A stretch of 64,000 nucleotides of DNA from a virus. The stretch is taken from the IMG/VR virus record IMGVR_UViG_3300042891_000711, positions 124,001-188,000 of that record; one strand, given 5' to 3'. Below are positions 29,830-38,322 of this stretch, piece after piece. The notes under the pieces were generated by a model that was given only the letters and a program-made list of their open reading frames with translations, was not told the DNA's origin and did no database searches. A program made the position numbers and the translations under genes. Within the stretch, counting starts at the first letter, position 1. Each line of letters opens with the position of its first letter.

Positions 29830-32428
29830 CGTAATACTGTTTCAACCACGCCCATTCAAACGTCAGCATTAGTTTAGCGTAATCACCAGCAACATCATTA
29901 TAATATTCTAGTGCGTCCTGTGCACCTTGTAAACTCGATTCTGCACAGTTACCTTCAGCTGTTGTTAACCATCTGTCCAATCGATAACGACTTTCGATAC
30001 TGCCAGTGCGTTCGACATCATCTTTAAGTTTAATACACTCTCTAAACGCAGTACGCCATGTTAGCTCAGGTGTAGTATTATAATGCGCTGTAGCACTTAG
30101 TAGAGGCACTACAGCATGTGCTTTGCTCAATGTGAAGTCTAGTCCCGTGTCTGTTGTTTCGATTACTAGGCGTTTGTTATACGCAATTACACCCATGTGT
30201 CCGTACTCTAATCCGTTAACCGGATTCTTACTATGGAATATGTAGTGCTTAGGACCTTGTAAGTAGTCTGGTTGCCAATTCCAATCAAACGCTGTGTTAA
30301 CTTCTAATTTAGCAAACACAGCAAAGAACCAAGGTGTTGTACTAAGTTCAGCGGCGGCTTTGTAAGCGTTAGCTCGACCATCAACATTTTGCACACGTTT
30401 AACTGATCTACGTGTCAGGTCTACGGTACTAATTAAATGTTCATACCAACGTTCTGCATCTGGCTCACCATTGCTGATGTAGATAATATCCAATGCATGT
30501 TCATCGAACATAGGCATTTTAGTAATATAAGGATAATCGTATGCTTGTGTATTGATGGCAGATTTGGCGTCTCTAGGGGCTAAAATATAGCTGTTTCCGG
30601 CTGAAAAACCAACGATTTGACGGTCTTTTGCGTACCAAATGCTGGGATTATACTGTACACCACGATCATAGTTAAAAAAGTATGTAAACGGATGTTTAAA
30701 TTCATGCGACTTAATTGCCGCAATTAAATTGTCACCTTCATACTGTTGTCCGGGGATAGGCAAGCGGGGCACTCGTTGTTCTTCGCAGTAGTTAATAACA
30801 TTAAACCAATCCAACATCTCGAGCTCAACCATTTGCAGTTTAAAACTTTCTACGTGTATGTAGAATGTATCACCACGTGCTTGATTGGCACTAGGAAACA
30901 CGTGTATCATTTCTTTCTGCCAGGGTTCTGGTTGCCAGCTAAAGTCAAAGCGGGCATAATCACATAGACTGCTGATTATCCATACGTGTTCTGTTGAGGC
31001 AGTTGCCATAATACGTTTAAAGGTATCAAGGTAGTTGTCAACATATCGAGTCGATTTAATATCGGGGTGTTTCTTTTGTAGTTGCTCAAGTTGATCATTA
31101 TCATTGCCATGATCCACAAAGTAAATGTCATGCAGGTCGTCTGGTATTATAATACTTTGATCTTGTACAAAGTTTAGGTTTGGAAATTCTTCTAAGCTGT
31201 TAGCCCATGCGGATGTACGTTCAAATTCCCAACGATTAATTAAATAGGTATCACTCCACTTTTGATGTTGTGAACCAAATACATGTGTCATGTAACTTTG
31301 CCACGGTTCAGCATGCCATGCAAAGTTAAAGTCATCGTAGACGTTTTCACTACTGATAACCCAAAACTTACTGGTCTTTGCTCGTGCTACACAACGACGA
31401 ATTGTGTCAATCATTGAATTAACATAGCGTACTCGTTGTACCTGTGGATACTGTTCAACTAATTTTTCATAACGTGCGGCCGAACTAGCATTGCTCCGGT
31501 CAATAAAGAATATATCTAATACTTGTATCACCGGGTTATCGTGTTGTCCTATAGTAGGAATATCTCCAGCAAACTTAACTTCGGTTGCACCCGGCGCAGT
31601 ATAGGTCAGTCCGATACTAGATTGAAACTCTGAGCCAAAATGATAGATGTAGGGAGGATCCTGCGGATGCGGCACCCATCCAAAGTCTACAGTATCTGCA
31701 TTGACTTCTTCTGGTATAGTCCATAAGGTACGATCAGGTAAGGTACGTGCTACCACTACATCAATATATTTTTCTTGTGTAGCACCCGGTACGTGATATT
31801 CAGGACCGCCCACTGCATTCCACACTGTAGGGAATTTATATATATAGGGTTCTTCTGCTGGGTGTGGTACCCAACTAAAGTCAAATGATTCTTTGTCTAT
31901 ATTAGCAGGTACCTGCCAACGACTCATGTCACTGAGTGTGCGAGCAAAGAAATCATCTACAAACTTAACAGCAGTTGCACCAGGTACACGATATTCTGGA
32001 CCACCAATACGCTCCCATCCCCACTTAACAGGGAACTGATATACGTATGGTGGATCCAATGGATCAGGTGCCCATCTTTGATCAATACTGGCGGGATCTA
32101 TGTTATCAGGTACATGCCAATAGTCTAAATTAGGCAGACGATGTGTGTATGTTTCTTTATGGTAGTTGTGTACTTTATCTTGTACAGTATACTTGTTAGC
32201 AAAGTAGGTGCCACCATCCTGTTGCCATTGGTTTGCCCACGTATGTATTTGATGCTGTTCCCAAGGCACTGCACGGAAATTAAAATCAAATCCTGTGTAG
32301 TCATTCTGTCCATCTATGTACCAAAAGAATTTAGTGCGACTTAGTTCAGCCGCTTTGGCTAGTGTATCGGCCGGCAGTTCAAAAGGAAATAAGTTGGGCT
32401 TAGGGCCCTTATAGAATACATCAAACAT
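29810..32428 (-). CDS. 872-residue repeat protein with degenerate GT-A-like modules
   Basis: Two kinds of internal repeat are visible. Module A (about 22-82, 304-403, 434-530 and 648-755) follows the pattern D-I-x-F-I-D, an RYVN/RYVD segment, a helix, then a KFWVISS/WIISS strand and DDFNFAWHAEPWQ-type end. It recalls the donor half of GT-A glycosyltransferases, but the DxD-type acids are mostly lost (FWYIDGQND near residue 35 is closest). Module B occurs three times (about 97-160, 161-231, 232-290) with W-x-V-P, DF-x-WVPHP, PPYIY, GGPEY-x-VPGAT. The C-terminal 110 residues are helical. No known protein matches. It may be a scaffold or multi-site glycan-binding protein of the decoration cassette (inference). 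Confidence 0.6.
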   Translation of the reverse strand: MFDVFYKGPKPNLFPFELPADTLAKAAELSRTKFFWYIDGQNDYTGFDFNFRAVPWEQHQIHTWANQWQQDGGTYFANKYTVQDKVHNYHKETYTHRLPNLDYWHVPDNIDPASIDQRWAPDPLDPPYVYQFPVKWGWERIGGPEYRVPGATAVKFVDDFFARTLSDMSRWQVPANIDKESFDFSWVPHPAEEPYIYKFPTVWNAVGGPEYHVPGATQEKYIDVVVARTLPDRTLWTIPEEVNADTVDFGWVPHPQDPPYIYHFGSEFQSSIGLTYTAPGATEVKFAGDIPTIGQHDNPVIQVLDIFFIDRSNASSAARYEKLVEQYPQVQRVRYVNSMIDTIRRCVARAKTSKFWVISSENVYDDFNFAWHAEPWQSYMTHVFGSQHQKWSDTYLINRWEFERTSAWANSLEEFPNLNFVQDQSIIIPDDLHDIYFVDHGNDNDQLEQLQKKHPDIKSTRYVDNYLDTFKRIMATASTEHVWIISSLCDYARFDFSWQPEPWQKEMIHVFPSANQARGDTFYIHVESFKLQMVELEMLDWFNVINYCEEQRVPRLPIPGQQYEGDNLIAAIKSHEFKHPFTYFFNYDRGVQYNPSIWYAKDRQIVGFSAGNSYILAPRDAKSAINTQAYDYPYITKMPMFDEHALDIIYISNGEPDAERWYEHLISTVDLTRRSVKRVQNVDGRANAYKAAAELSTTPWFFAVFAKLEVNTAFDWNWQPDYLQGPKHYIFHSKNPVNGLEYGHMGVIAYNKRLVIETTDTGLDFTLSKAHAVVPLLSATAHYNTTPELTWRTAFRECIKLKDDVERTGSIESRYRLDRWLTTAEGNCAESSLQGAQDALEYYNDVAGDYAKLMLTFEWAWLKQYYATKYTL

Positions 32429-32843
32429 CTAACTGTTCTACTTCCACTCCCGAAGCCTTAAGGAAATTGACTCCACTATCATCGCGATAACTAGTAGCGT
32501 AGTAAACTCGTTTGATACCACTTTGGTATATGAGCTTGGCACAATCCAAACAAGGACTATGAGTAACAAATAAGTCAGCATCAAGTCCAGACTCAGTGCT
32601 CCTGGCTAGTTTTGCAAGTGCGTTAGTTTCAGCATGTAGGACTTCCGGTTTAGTTTTAATCGTGCCATCGTCAAGTTCATACTCGCAGTTATTATCCCAA
32701 CCAGTAGGCATACCATTGTAGCCAATTGAAATAATTCTGTCGTCTTTAACTACTAGTGCACCAACTTTAAGTCTACGTGCTGTGCTTAGATCACTGTAGA
32801 GATGTGCAGCTCGCATGTGTGCTAGTTTATATTTTGTTTTCAT
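32421..32843 (-). CDS. Deoxycytidylate (dCMP) deaminase
   Basis: 140 residues from ATG at 32843 (ATGA overlap with the upstream kinase); a start 12 nt further upstream is possible. It converts dCMP to dUMP, the thymidylate synthase substrate. Zinc and catalytic residues: VLHAETNAL (His70, Glu72) and SPCLDCAKL (Cys98, Cys101). The VVKDDRIISIGYNGMPTGWDN block is typical of T4-type dCMP deaminases. It overlaps the 872-residue gene by 8 nt. Confidence 0.93.
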   Translation of the reverse strand: MKTKYKLAHMRAAHLYSDLSTARRLKVGALVVKDDRIISIGYNGMPTGWDNNCEYELDDGTIKTKPEVLHAETNALAKLARSTESGLDADLFVTHSPCLDCAKLIYQSGIKRVYYATSYRDDSGVNFLKASGVEVEQLDV

Positions 32844-33274
32844 TCTAGTATCCAAACTAAATCAGCCAAGGTCTTACTCCATTGATCAATATCATCAAAT
32901 GTAGTAATACGGAAATCATATTCTTCAATGGACAAAGGTTCAAACAATTGATTAGTATCTTCGTAACGACCAGACCGAATAGTATCCATCCAAACCACTA
33001 GATCAGCATCAAATATTTTTCTCAGTTCCCGTGTGGGACAGACAAAATCGCATATGGCAATTATATCTCGTTGCTCAATTGCAGTTGCGATATGTCGCAT
33101 GCGATGTGCTTGTCGTAGTCTACCTTCACTGGTAAAATCCCAATCGTTGGTGGCCTGTCGGACTTCGTCGGCATTAACCCACTCTACAGCAAAGTTATTG
33201 GCTATTTCTTCTGTTAACCGTTCAGCTAACGTAGTTTTACCTGAGCCGGGTAGGCCACAAATTAAGATTTTCAT
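32840..33274 (-). CDS. Adenylylsulfate (APS) kinase-like P-loop protein
   Basis: 144 residues from ATG 33274; upstream in-frame codons lie within or before the promoter. The P-loop CGLPGSGKTT (6-15) starts the protein. VNADEVRQATNDWDFTSEGRLRQAHRM matches the APS-binding block of CysC enzymes, DFVCPTRELR replaces the usual fourth block, and VVWMDTIRSGRYEDTNQLFEP is the lid region. It is short (CysC is about 200), so a related small-molecule kinase is possible. If it makes PAPS, the sulfotransferase-like proteins at 26691 and 33353 would be natural users. Confidence 0.7.
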   Translation of the reverse strand: MKILICGLPGSGKTTLAERLTEEIANNFAVEWVNADEVRQATNDWDFTSEGRLRQAHRMRHIATAIEQRDIIAICDFVCPTRELRKIFDADLVVWMDTIRSGRYEDTNQLFEPLSIEEYDFRITTFDDIDQWSKTLADLVWILE

Positions 33275-33281
33275 ATTAGTT

Positions 33282-33310
33282 ATTATACAACCATTTTTAA
33301 TGTACGTCAA
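33282..33310 (-). promoter_or_regulatory. Sigma70-like promoter for the minus-strand kinase/dCMP deaminase operon
   Basis: On the minus strand: TTGACG (33310-33305), 17-base spacer, TATAAT (33287-33282), 8 nt before the kinase ATG. It sits in the 78-nt divergent gap with the plus-strand gene at 33353. Confidence 0.75.
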
Positions 33311-33352
33311 GTATTTAATATCATGTAGCTGCCCCAAATAATAAATACAAGC

Positions 33353-34594
33353 ATGAATGTACTAATTCTTACACCCGACAGAGTTGGGTCAACCCTGCTA
33401 CAAAGATTGCTTACCGTGTATATGTTAAGAAAAGGGTTTGATAAACCAGTAATTAACCTACATGAGTTAACCAACGGACTAGTACAATATTACAATACTA
33501 CCATAAATCAAACTGTTCTGGGTAAACCCGAAGGTCAAGACTGGGGATACCATCAATCCTTGTCCGAAGTTATTGAATTGCTATCTTCAACAGACCATTA
33601 TAAAACTAGTAGACTAGCACACTATCATATTGTTAATAGACAGGATTCTATTGCCGAACAATTAAAGTTTTATGATTATCTCAATAAGAATTTTTATATA
33701 ATCAGCTGTCGTAGAGAAAATCTATTGGAGCATGCACTAAGCTGGTCAATTAATGCGCATAGTAAAAAATTAAATGTATACAGTCCACACGAAAAGATTA
33801 ATTCATTTTATGATATCTATCGTAACGGTATAGAAGTTCAACGAGATACTATGTATGCTCATTTAAAAAAATATAAAGAATATATCGATTGGTCTGACAG
33901 ATATTTTAACATACAGTCACATTTTTATTATGAAAATGATGTGCCTAAGATTGAAGATTATATTTTAAATTTAGATTTTATGCAAGGGCACGCCAACAAC
34001 TCCTGGCAGGATATGTTTGGGCAAAGCTTCGTCGACTATAATACCTGTCACAAACTTATTCCAGATTTATTGTTGTCTAATAATGTTACTGCCGATACAA
34101 CAAAAATCAGTCGTCCACAGTGGGCGTGGAATTCTGAGTCGCTTAATGAATTAAATTGGAATACTGTTAAAGGGAAAGATTGGCCAGAGTACGATGATGT
34201 AACTGTTGAATCATTTAATAAACTGCCAGCACCTATACAATCAGAACTTACTGAATTTGGCTATAACCCAAACAAGTATTCAGTATCAGTTACTGCTGAT
34301 GTTTACAATTTTTTAAACCAGCATGTTGCACAGTATAAAGACACAGATGACCAACTGAACAAACTAGTACAAGATGGATTCTTAGTAACAGGCATTCCAA
34401 TTAAACTACAGTCGTTCAGTGAAAAGAAATCTATTGTTAGAAACTTTAACGAATGTGTCGATTGGTATAATGAGTGGACTGTGGATAATTCCTATGGAAA
34501 GAAATATTCTGCGGAAGACATAAGTCAATTATGCATCATTGAAGATACTCGATTGACATTGCCTTTAGTGACTGTTAGTAAATTACTTTCATAA
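33353..34594 (+). CDS. Sulfotransferase-like protein
   Basis: 413 residues; no clear ribosome site. The N-terminus ILTPDRVGSTLLQRLLTVYML has the G-S-T loop typical of phage and bacterial sulfotransferases, and FYIISCRRENLLEHALSW matches the family's second 3'-phosphate-binding strand (R-x6-S type). The rest is helical and poorly conserved. It likely transfers sulfate from PAPS to a glycan or protein. It stands alone on the plus strand between two minus-strand operons, and its 3' end overlaps the SGNH gene by 20 nt. Confidence 0.65.
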   Translation: MNVLILTPDRVGSTLLQRLLTVYMLRKGFDKPVINLHELTNGLVQYYNTTINQTVLGKPEGQDWGYHQSLSEVIELLSSTDHYKTSRLAHYHIVNRQDSIAEQLKFYDYLNKNFYIISCRRENLLEHALSWSINAHSKKLNVYSPHEKINSFYDIYRNGIEVQRDTMYAHLKKYKEYIDWSDRYFNIQSHFYYENDVPKIEDYILNLDFMQGHANNSWQDMFGQSFVDYNTCHKLIPDLLLSNNVTADTTKISRPQWAWNSESLNELNWNTVKGKDWPEYDDVTVESFNKLPAPIQSELTEFGYNPNKYSVSVTADVYNFLNQHVAQYKDTDDQLNKLVQDGFLVTGIPIKLQSFSEKKSIVRNFNECVDWYNEWTVDNSYGKKYSAEDISQLCIIEDTRLTLPLVTVSKLLS

Positions 34595-35423
34595 GGTCTG
34601 ACACAAAATTAGTTGCAGTAGCTTTGTCATAATGGTGACCATCTCTTGCTAGATCAACCTGTGTCAACTGAATAATATTATTACGAATTGCCGAATCGGT
34701 TAGATGTATGTACTCGTAGTAATCATTATAAAAATCATACGTACTTAACTCTTCTTTAATGTTCACAGGAAGGGAATCAAATTCTAGTTTTGTGCGAGGT
34801 GCAGTGGGCCATGTATCTCCACTAAGTTTTTTCCATTTAATATTGAAAAATTCTTCATTTTCTATACGGTACGCACCAGGAATCATTGAATGAATTAATT
34901 TAGTAGTGGTTACAGCGGTATTAACGGCATCTAAATTTTTATCAAAATTATGTAAATAAACTTTATTATCTAAATCAGTATATGCCAGGCGGCGATTCTC
35001 GTCAATCTTAGTGTCATCTGTGTCTTCAGCTCGTTCAACATAAGTCCACTGGATAATTATACATCGAGGAGTTATAGTTTCTAACAAGCGTAGTACTTTT
35101 CTTGCGATCCAATCATTGCTGGCGCCGTCCATACTAACATTAATACACCGAATGTTAGTTTTATTTTGTAATATGTTTACCCAAGTATGCTCTAATGGGC
35201 TACCCAATCCTACTGTAAAACTATCACCAAAGCACCATATTGCATCGGTTATGTTATCGGGCCATTCACTGTCTCTGAATCCTCGAGAATTGTAATTGTA
35301 TTCAATGGCATAAGGATAAGAATTAAAATGATGTTTATCCGTGCAATATTTCTCAGAATCTATACCAGATTCATTCCATACTTTATGTTGTCTGGTAGTT
35401 AATATAAAATCTGGTAGTATCAA
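34575..35423 (-). CDS. SGNH/GDSL-type hydrolase
   Basis: 282 residues. Catalytic blocks: AIWCFGDSFTVGLG (Ser68), NVSMDGASNDWI for the oxyanion Gly and Asn, and RDGHHYDKATA with Asp-x2-His near residue 268. A NYNSRGFRD segment before the nucleophile is common in phage and surface-glycan SGNH proteins. Likely a deacetylase or esterase/acyltransferase on a carbohydrate. It overlaps the carbamoyltransferase gene by 4 nt; two more SGNH genes follow upstream in the operon. Confidence 0.82.
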   Translation of the reverse strand: MILPDFILTTRQHKVWNESGIDSEKYCTDKHHFNSYPYAIEYNYNSRGFRDSEWPDNITDAIWCFGDSFTVGLGSPLEHTWVNILQNKTNIRCINVSMDGASNDWIARKVLRLLETITPRCIIIQWTYVERAEDTDDTKIDENRRLAYTDLDNKVYLHNFDKNLDAVNTAVTTTKLIHSMIPGAYRIENEEFFNIKWKKLSGDTWPTAPRTKLEFDSLPVNIKEELSTYDFYNDYYEYIHLTDSAIRNNIIQLTQVDLARDGHHYDKATATNFVSDLMKVIY

Positions 35424-36910
35424 GATAAAACTCGAATTCCGTATAACTGCTCAAAGCGGTCAGCATCTGCACGATCGTTAACCATCGGTTCACCACGTAC
35501 ATTTAAACTTGTATTAAGTAACATAGGACAACCTGTCCAAGTATACCACAAGCACAATAGTTCACGTATACCACTGCCATCTCTGGGCACAGTCTGTACA
35601 CGACTTGTACCATCTACATGTATTATAGCAGGAAATTCATCGGGTCGCAGGCACTTTGCAGTTGTTTGCATGTATCTGCTTGTGGCAAATCCGTTGGGCA
35701 TTTCAAAATACTCATCAACAAACTCCTCTAGTATTATAGGAGCGAATGGTCTAAACTTCTGTCTACGTTTAATTTGATTAACTGCATCTTTAATGTCAGG
35801 GCCACGTGGGTCGGCTAATAAACTACGATTGCCCAATGCTCTAGGGCCAAACTCTGCACGGCCGCTAGCAACGCCAACGATCTTATTGGTCATTAGCTCA
35901 GAGACAACATCGGTGACAGGATAACTGCCACTAATATTATGGCCAAGAAAAGCATTATTCCAATTAAGTTTACCCCCGTGTGCCAATGCCGCCGCTCCAA
36001 GGCTGCTACCAGCATCACCAGGATTAGGCATAATCCATATTTCATCAAAGTATTCTCCTAGATCTCTATTAGCACTGCAATTAAGAGCAACTCCGCCAGC
36101 ATATACTAAATTACTATTAGGTGCTAGCTTCTTTGCCTTGTACATAATATTATGTATCAATTGTTCTGTTAATGTCTGTGCCGCATTAGCAATTTCAAAA
36201 TCATTCCAACGAGCTCGCATGTCATTATCGGGTAGACCAATATGTAGATTGTGTTTTAATGTTAGATTAAACTCATGGTCAACTAACCAAGTTGACAGTT
36301 GATCACTTAGACGTGTGGTATTTTGTTTTGCCCAACCTGCCATACCCATCAAGATGTATTCTTCATCTAGTGGTTTAAGTCCAACTTCTTTAGTAAATGC
36401 ACTGTACATCAAGCCGATGCTGTGTGGATATAGTTGTCGCCATACTCGGGTGTATTCAGCACGGCCATTGACATACTTAGCTGACCATATGCTTATGGTG
36501 TCCCACTCGCCGATGGCATCGATTACCACAACTGTTGCGCTGTCAAACGGGCTAGTTTGAAAGCCGGCCGCTGCATGACTTAAATGATGATTGTATGTAT
36601 TAATCGGAGTAGAACTCAACCACGGAGCGACTTTGTGTATCATGTTGCGCACACTCCAGCCTTTAGTTAGTTCGCTGTACTGGCCAGCATAGAGTTGACG
36701 TGTCTTTTTAACCCAGGGTCTTTCGTAGTAGGCAATTAGATCAGGTTCGCCATGATTAAATATGCAATCTTTAAACAGTTCACTGTTTAAATTTGGATCG
36801 TGTTTAATCTTGCTGTAACGTTCAGCATGGCCCGCAAAGACAATGTCATCGCCTTTGATTAATGTAATTGCTGCGTCATGAAACCCAGCCGAGATGCCTA
36901 ATATGTTCAT
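35420..36910 (-). CDS. NodU/CmcH-type carbamoyltransferase
   Basis: 496 residues. It would transfer carbamoyl from carbamoyl phosphate, through carbamoyl-AMP, to a sugar or alcohol hydroxyl. N-terminal Kae1-like domain: ILGISAGFHDAAITLIKG, YNHHLSHAAAGF with the metal-binding histidines, VVVIDAIGEW. C-terminal TobZ-like part: VASGRAEFGPRALGNRSLLADPR, RRQKFRPFAPIIL, LLNTSLNVRGEP. Slightly shorter than the usual 550-600. It lies between SGNH hydrolase genes, with overlaps of 4 and 35 nt, pointing to modification of the same glycan. Confidence 0.92.
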   Translation of the reverse strand: MNILGISAGFHDAAITLIKGDDIVFAGHAERYSKIKHDPNLNSELFKDCIFNHGEPDLIAYYERPWVKKTRQLYAGQYSELTKGWSVRNMIHKVAPWLSSTPINTYNHHLSHAAAGFQTSPFDSATVVVIDAIGEWDTISIWSAKYVNGRAEYTRVWRQLYPHSIGLMYSAFTKEVGLKPLDEEYILMGMAGWAKQNTTRLSDQLSTWLVDHEFNLTLKHNLHIGLPDNDMRARWNDFEIANAAQTLTEQLIHNIMYKAKKLAPNSNLVYAGGVALNCSANRDLGEYFDEIWIMPNPGDAGSSLGAAALAHGGKLNWNNAFLGHNISGSYPVTDVVSELMTNKIVGVASGRAEFGPRALGNRSLLADPRGPDIKDAVNQIKRRQKFRPFAPIILEEFVDEYFEMPNGFATSRYMQTTAKCLRPDEFPAIIHVDGTSRVQTVPRDGSGIRELLCLWYTWTGCPMLLNTSLNVRGEPMVNDRADADRFEQLYGIRVLS

Positions 36911-37424
36911 TGATTACTTCCGCTATTCGTTGATGCCCTAGTTCCAGTGGATGTCCACCCGGTCCTTTTGGACAATCACCCATCCATTCTACTATGCCTT
37001 GGTTTGGCCAGCCTAGCCAACATGATAATCCTGTGTCAGTTGCTTGTTGTTGTATATCAAAGGTACTTACAAACACGTGTGGTATATTGTGTAAATAGGC
37101 ATCTAATAACTTAGTCTGTACTATAAATTTTTTATAAGCCCATGCAGTGTCCCAGTCAGCAAATACACTATTGACTACAGGACCATATTTTTTATAACTA
37201 GCCGATGTTAAATGTTTGCCAGGCAATTCAATACGGTTAGGACTAGTCCATGCTACGATTACATAATCAACTGAATGTGTGTCGACATAGTCAACTGTTG
37301 ATCTAAGTATGTAATCATTACTAGCACCAGGAACACTAATGTTTACAGTGCCACTGATTAAATCAGGCCATGCAACTTCGCTTTCTTCACCTGCGGTAAA
37401 ACTATCGCCATTGACTAAAATCAT
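36876..37424 (-). CDS. SGNH-type hydrolase, small
   Basis: 182 residues. The nucleophile block is at the very N-terminus (ILVNGDSFTAGEE, Ser8), followed by VPGASNDYILR (Gly and Asn blocks) and a C-terminal GGHPLELGHQRIAE where a histidine supplies the dyad. Its ATG overlaps the stop of a 33-codon gene (ATGA). Paralogue of the SGNH gene at 37494. Substrate unknown, probably acyl groups on sugars. Confidence 0.78.
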   Translation of the reverse strand: MILVNGDSFTAGEESEVAWPDLISGTVNISVPGASNDYILRSTVDYVDTHSVDYVIVAWTSPNRIELPGKHLTSASYKKYGPVVNSVFADWDTAWAYKKFIVQTKLLDAYLHNIPHVFVSTFDIQQQATDTGLSCWLGWPNQGIVEWMGDCPKGPGGHPLELGHQRIAEVINEHIRHLGWVS

Positions 37425-37522
37425 TTATAGATAAAAGGATCGCGTTTACGTAATTCTTTTAATTTTTTACGATAGTTTATTTCTAATCGAATTCTACTGT
37501 ATAAATTCTTTAACCAGTTCAT
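37421..37522 (-). CDS. Tiny conserved-looking basic protein (33 residues)
   Basis: Start ATG at 37522-37520 with GGGAG 8-9 nt upstream, stop TGA at 37423-37421. The peptide begins MNWLKNLYSRIRLEIN and ends KRDPFIYK. It is strongly basic and amphipathic, ending in a distinctive DPFIYK tail. It overlaps the 3' end of the upstream SGNH gene by 29 nt and forms an ATGA overlap with the downstream SGNH gene, so coupling fills the otherwise empty 69-nt gap. Similar miniature proteins with this tail are familiar from T4-like marine phages (memory). Function unknown. Confidence 0.7.
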   Translation of the reverse strand: MNWLKNLYSRIRLEINYRKKLKELRKRDPFIYK

Positions 37523-38321
37523 GATAATTCTCCCGAATATATTTTGCAGCATCAATATGCGCAGGTTCCAACGGATGTGTTGTGCCTATAGGATATTTAA
37601 AGTCTCTTGCCCAGGTATAAAATCCTTGATTATTTGGGAAAGTAATCCAACGATCGAAGTCAATTTGATTGTATAATAATGCTATACTTTCATCATTCAT
37701 TAGATGCATACAGTTATTTAATAGTGCTTCATCCACCATTGAAAATATATAGGGTATCTTTCTTAACTGTAGATATTGCTGTAACATAATTATTTCTGTC
37801 AGCGAATTATAAGTTTCCCAATACTGTTCTTTTGATGCACCGATGTGCTTATAAAATGTTTTGGCAAATTCAGTTACGCCTGAACGTTTTGCTCGATTTA
37901 AATGTGTAACGTGATGTTCGAGTATATCAGGATCATCTGTTTTAAATTCGCGTTTAATATCTTCTATATCATCAATGATTGACCAAGAAGTAAGGTTGTA
38001 CCAATTACCCCAACGTTCTTCTGTATCATAATTAAATCTAAATTCGTATCTACCAGGAAAGGTCCATGTCACAATCACTAATCCAACGTCTTGTAATTTT
38101 TCACAGGCGTTCATCGTAGTCCGACGAATAGCACTGTTACTAAATCCGGGATATGCTGCACATTCATAGTGCATACCAAAGTTTTGGGCTAAGAGTGCCG
38201 GGTAAGTACTTAAACTGACTATCTGATGGGCAGGGTCAGGGTTAGTAGTATCTCTATGAGTAACACTATCGGTTAGTTCACTGCCATAAGTAAAACTATC
38301 ACCGCCTGATAGTAAAATCAT
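37494..38321 (-). CDS. SGNH-type hydrolase
   Basis: 275 residues. ILLSGGDSFTYGSEL gives the nucleophile Ser9, YPGFSNSAIRR the Gly/Asn block, VIVTWTFPGRYEF a core strand and IGTTHPLEPAHIDAAKYI the C-terminal His region. It resembles the 182-residue paralogue but carries an extra helical insert (about residues 110-200). It ends one base after the next gene's region and is co-directional with it. Acyl-glycan hydrolase or transferase by family; substrate unknown. Confidence 0.78.
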   Translation of the reverse strand: MILLSGGDSFTYGSELTDSVTHRDTTNPDPAHQIVSLSTYPALLAQNFGMHYECAAYPGFSNSAIRRTTMNACEKLQDVGLVIVTWTFPGRYEFRFNYDTEERWGNWYNLTSWSIIDDIEDIKREFKTDDPDILEHHVTHLNRAKRSGVTEFAKTFYKHIGASKEQYWETYNSLTEIIMLQQYLQLRKIPYIFSMVDEALLNNCMHLMNDESIALLYNQIDFDRWITFPNNQGFYTWARDFKYPIGTTHPLEPAHIDAAKYIRENYHELVKEFIQ

Positions 38322-38322
38322 C

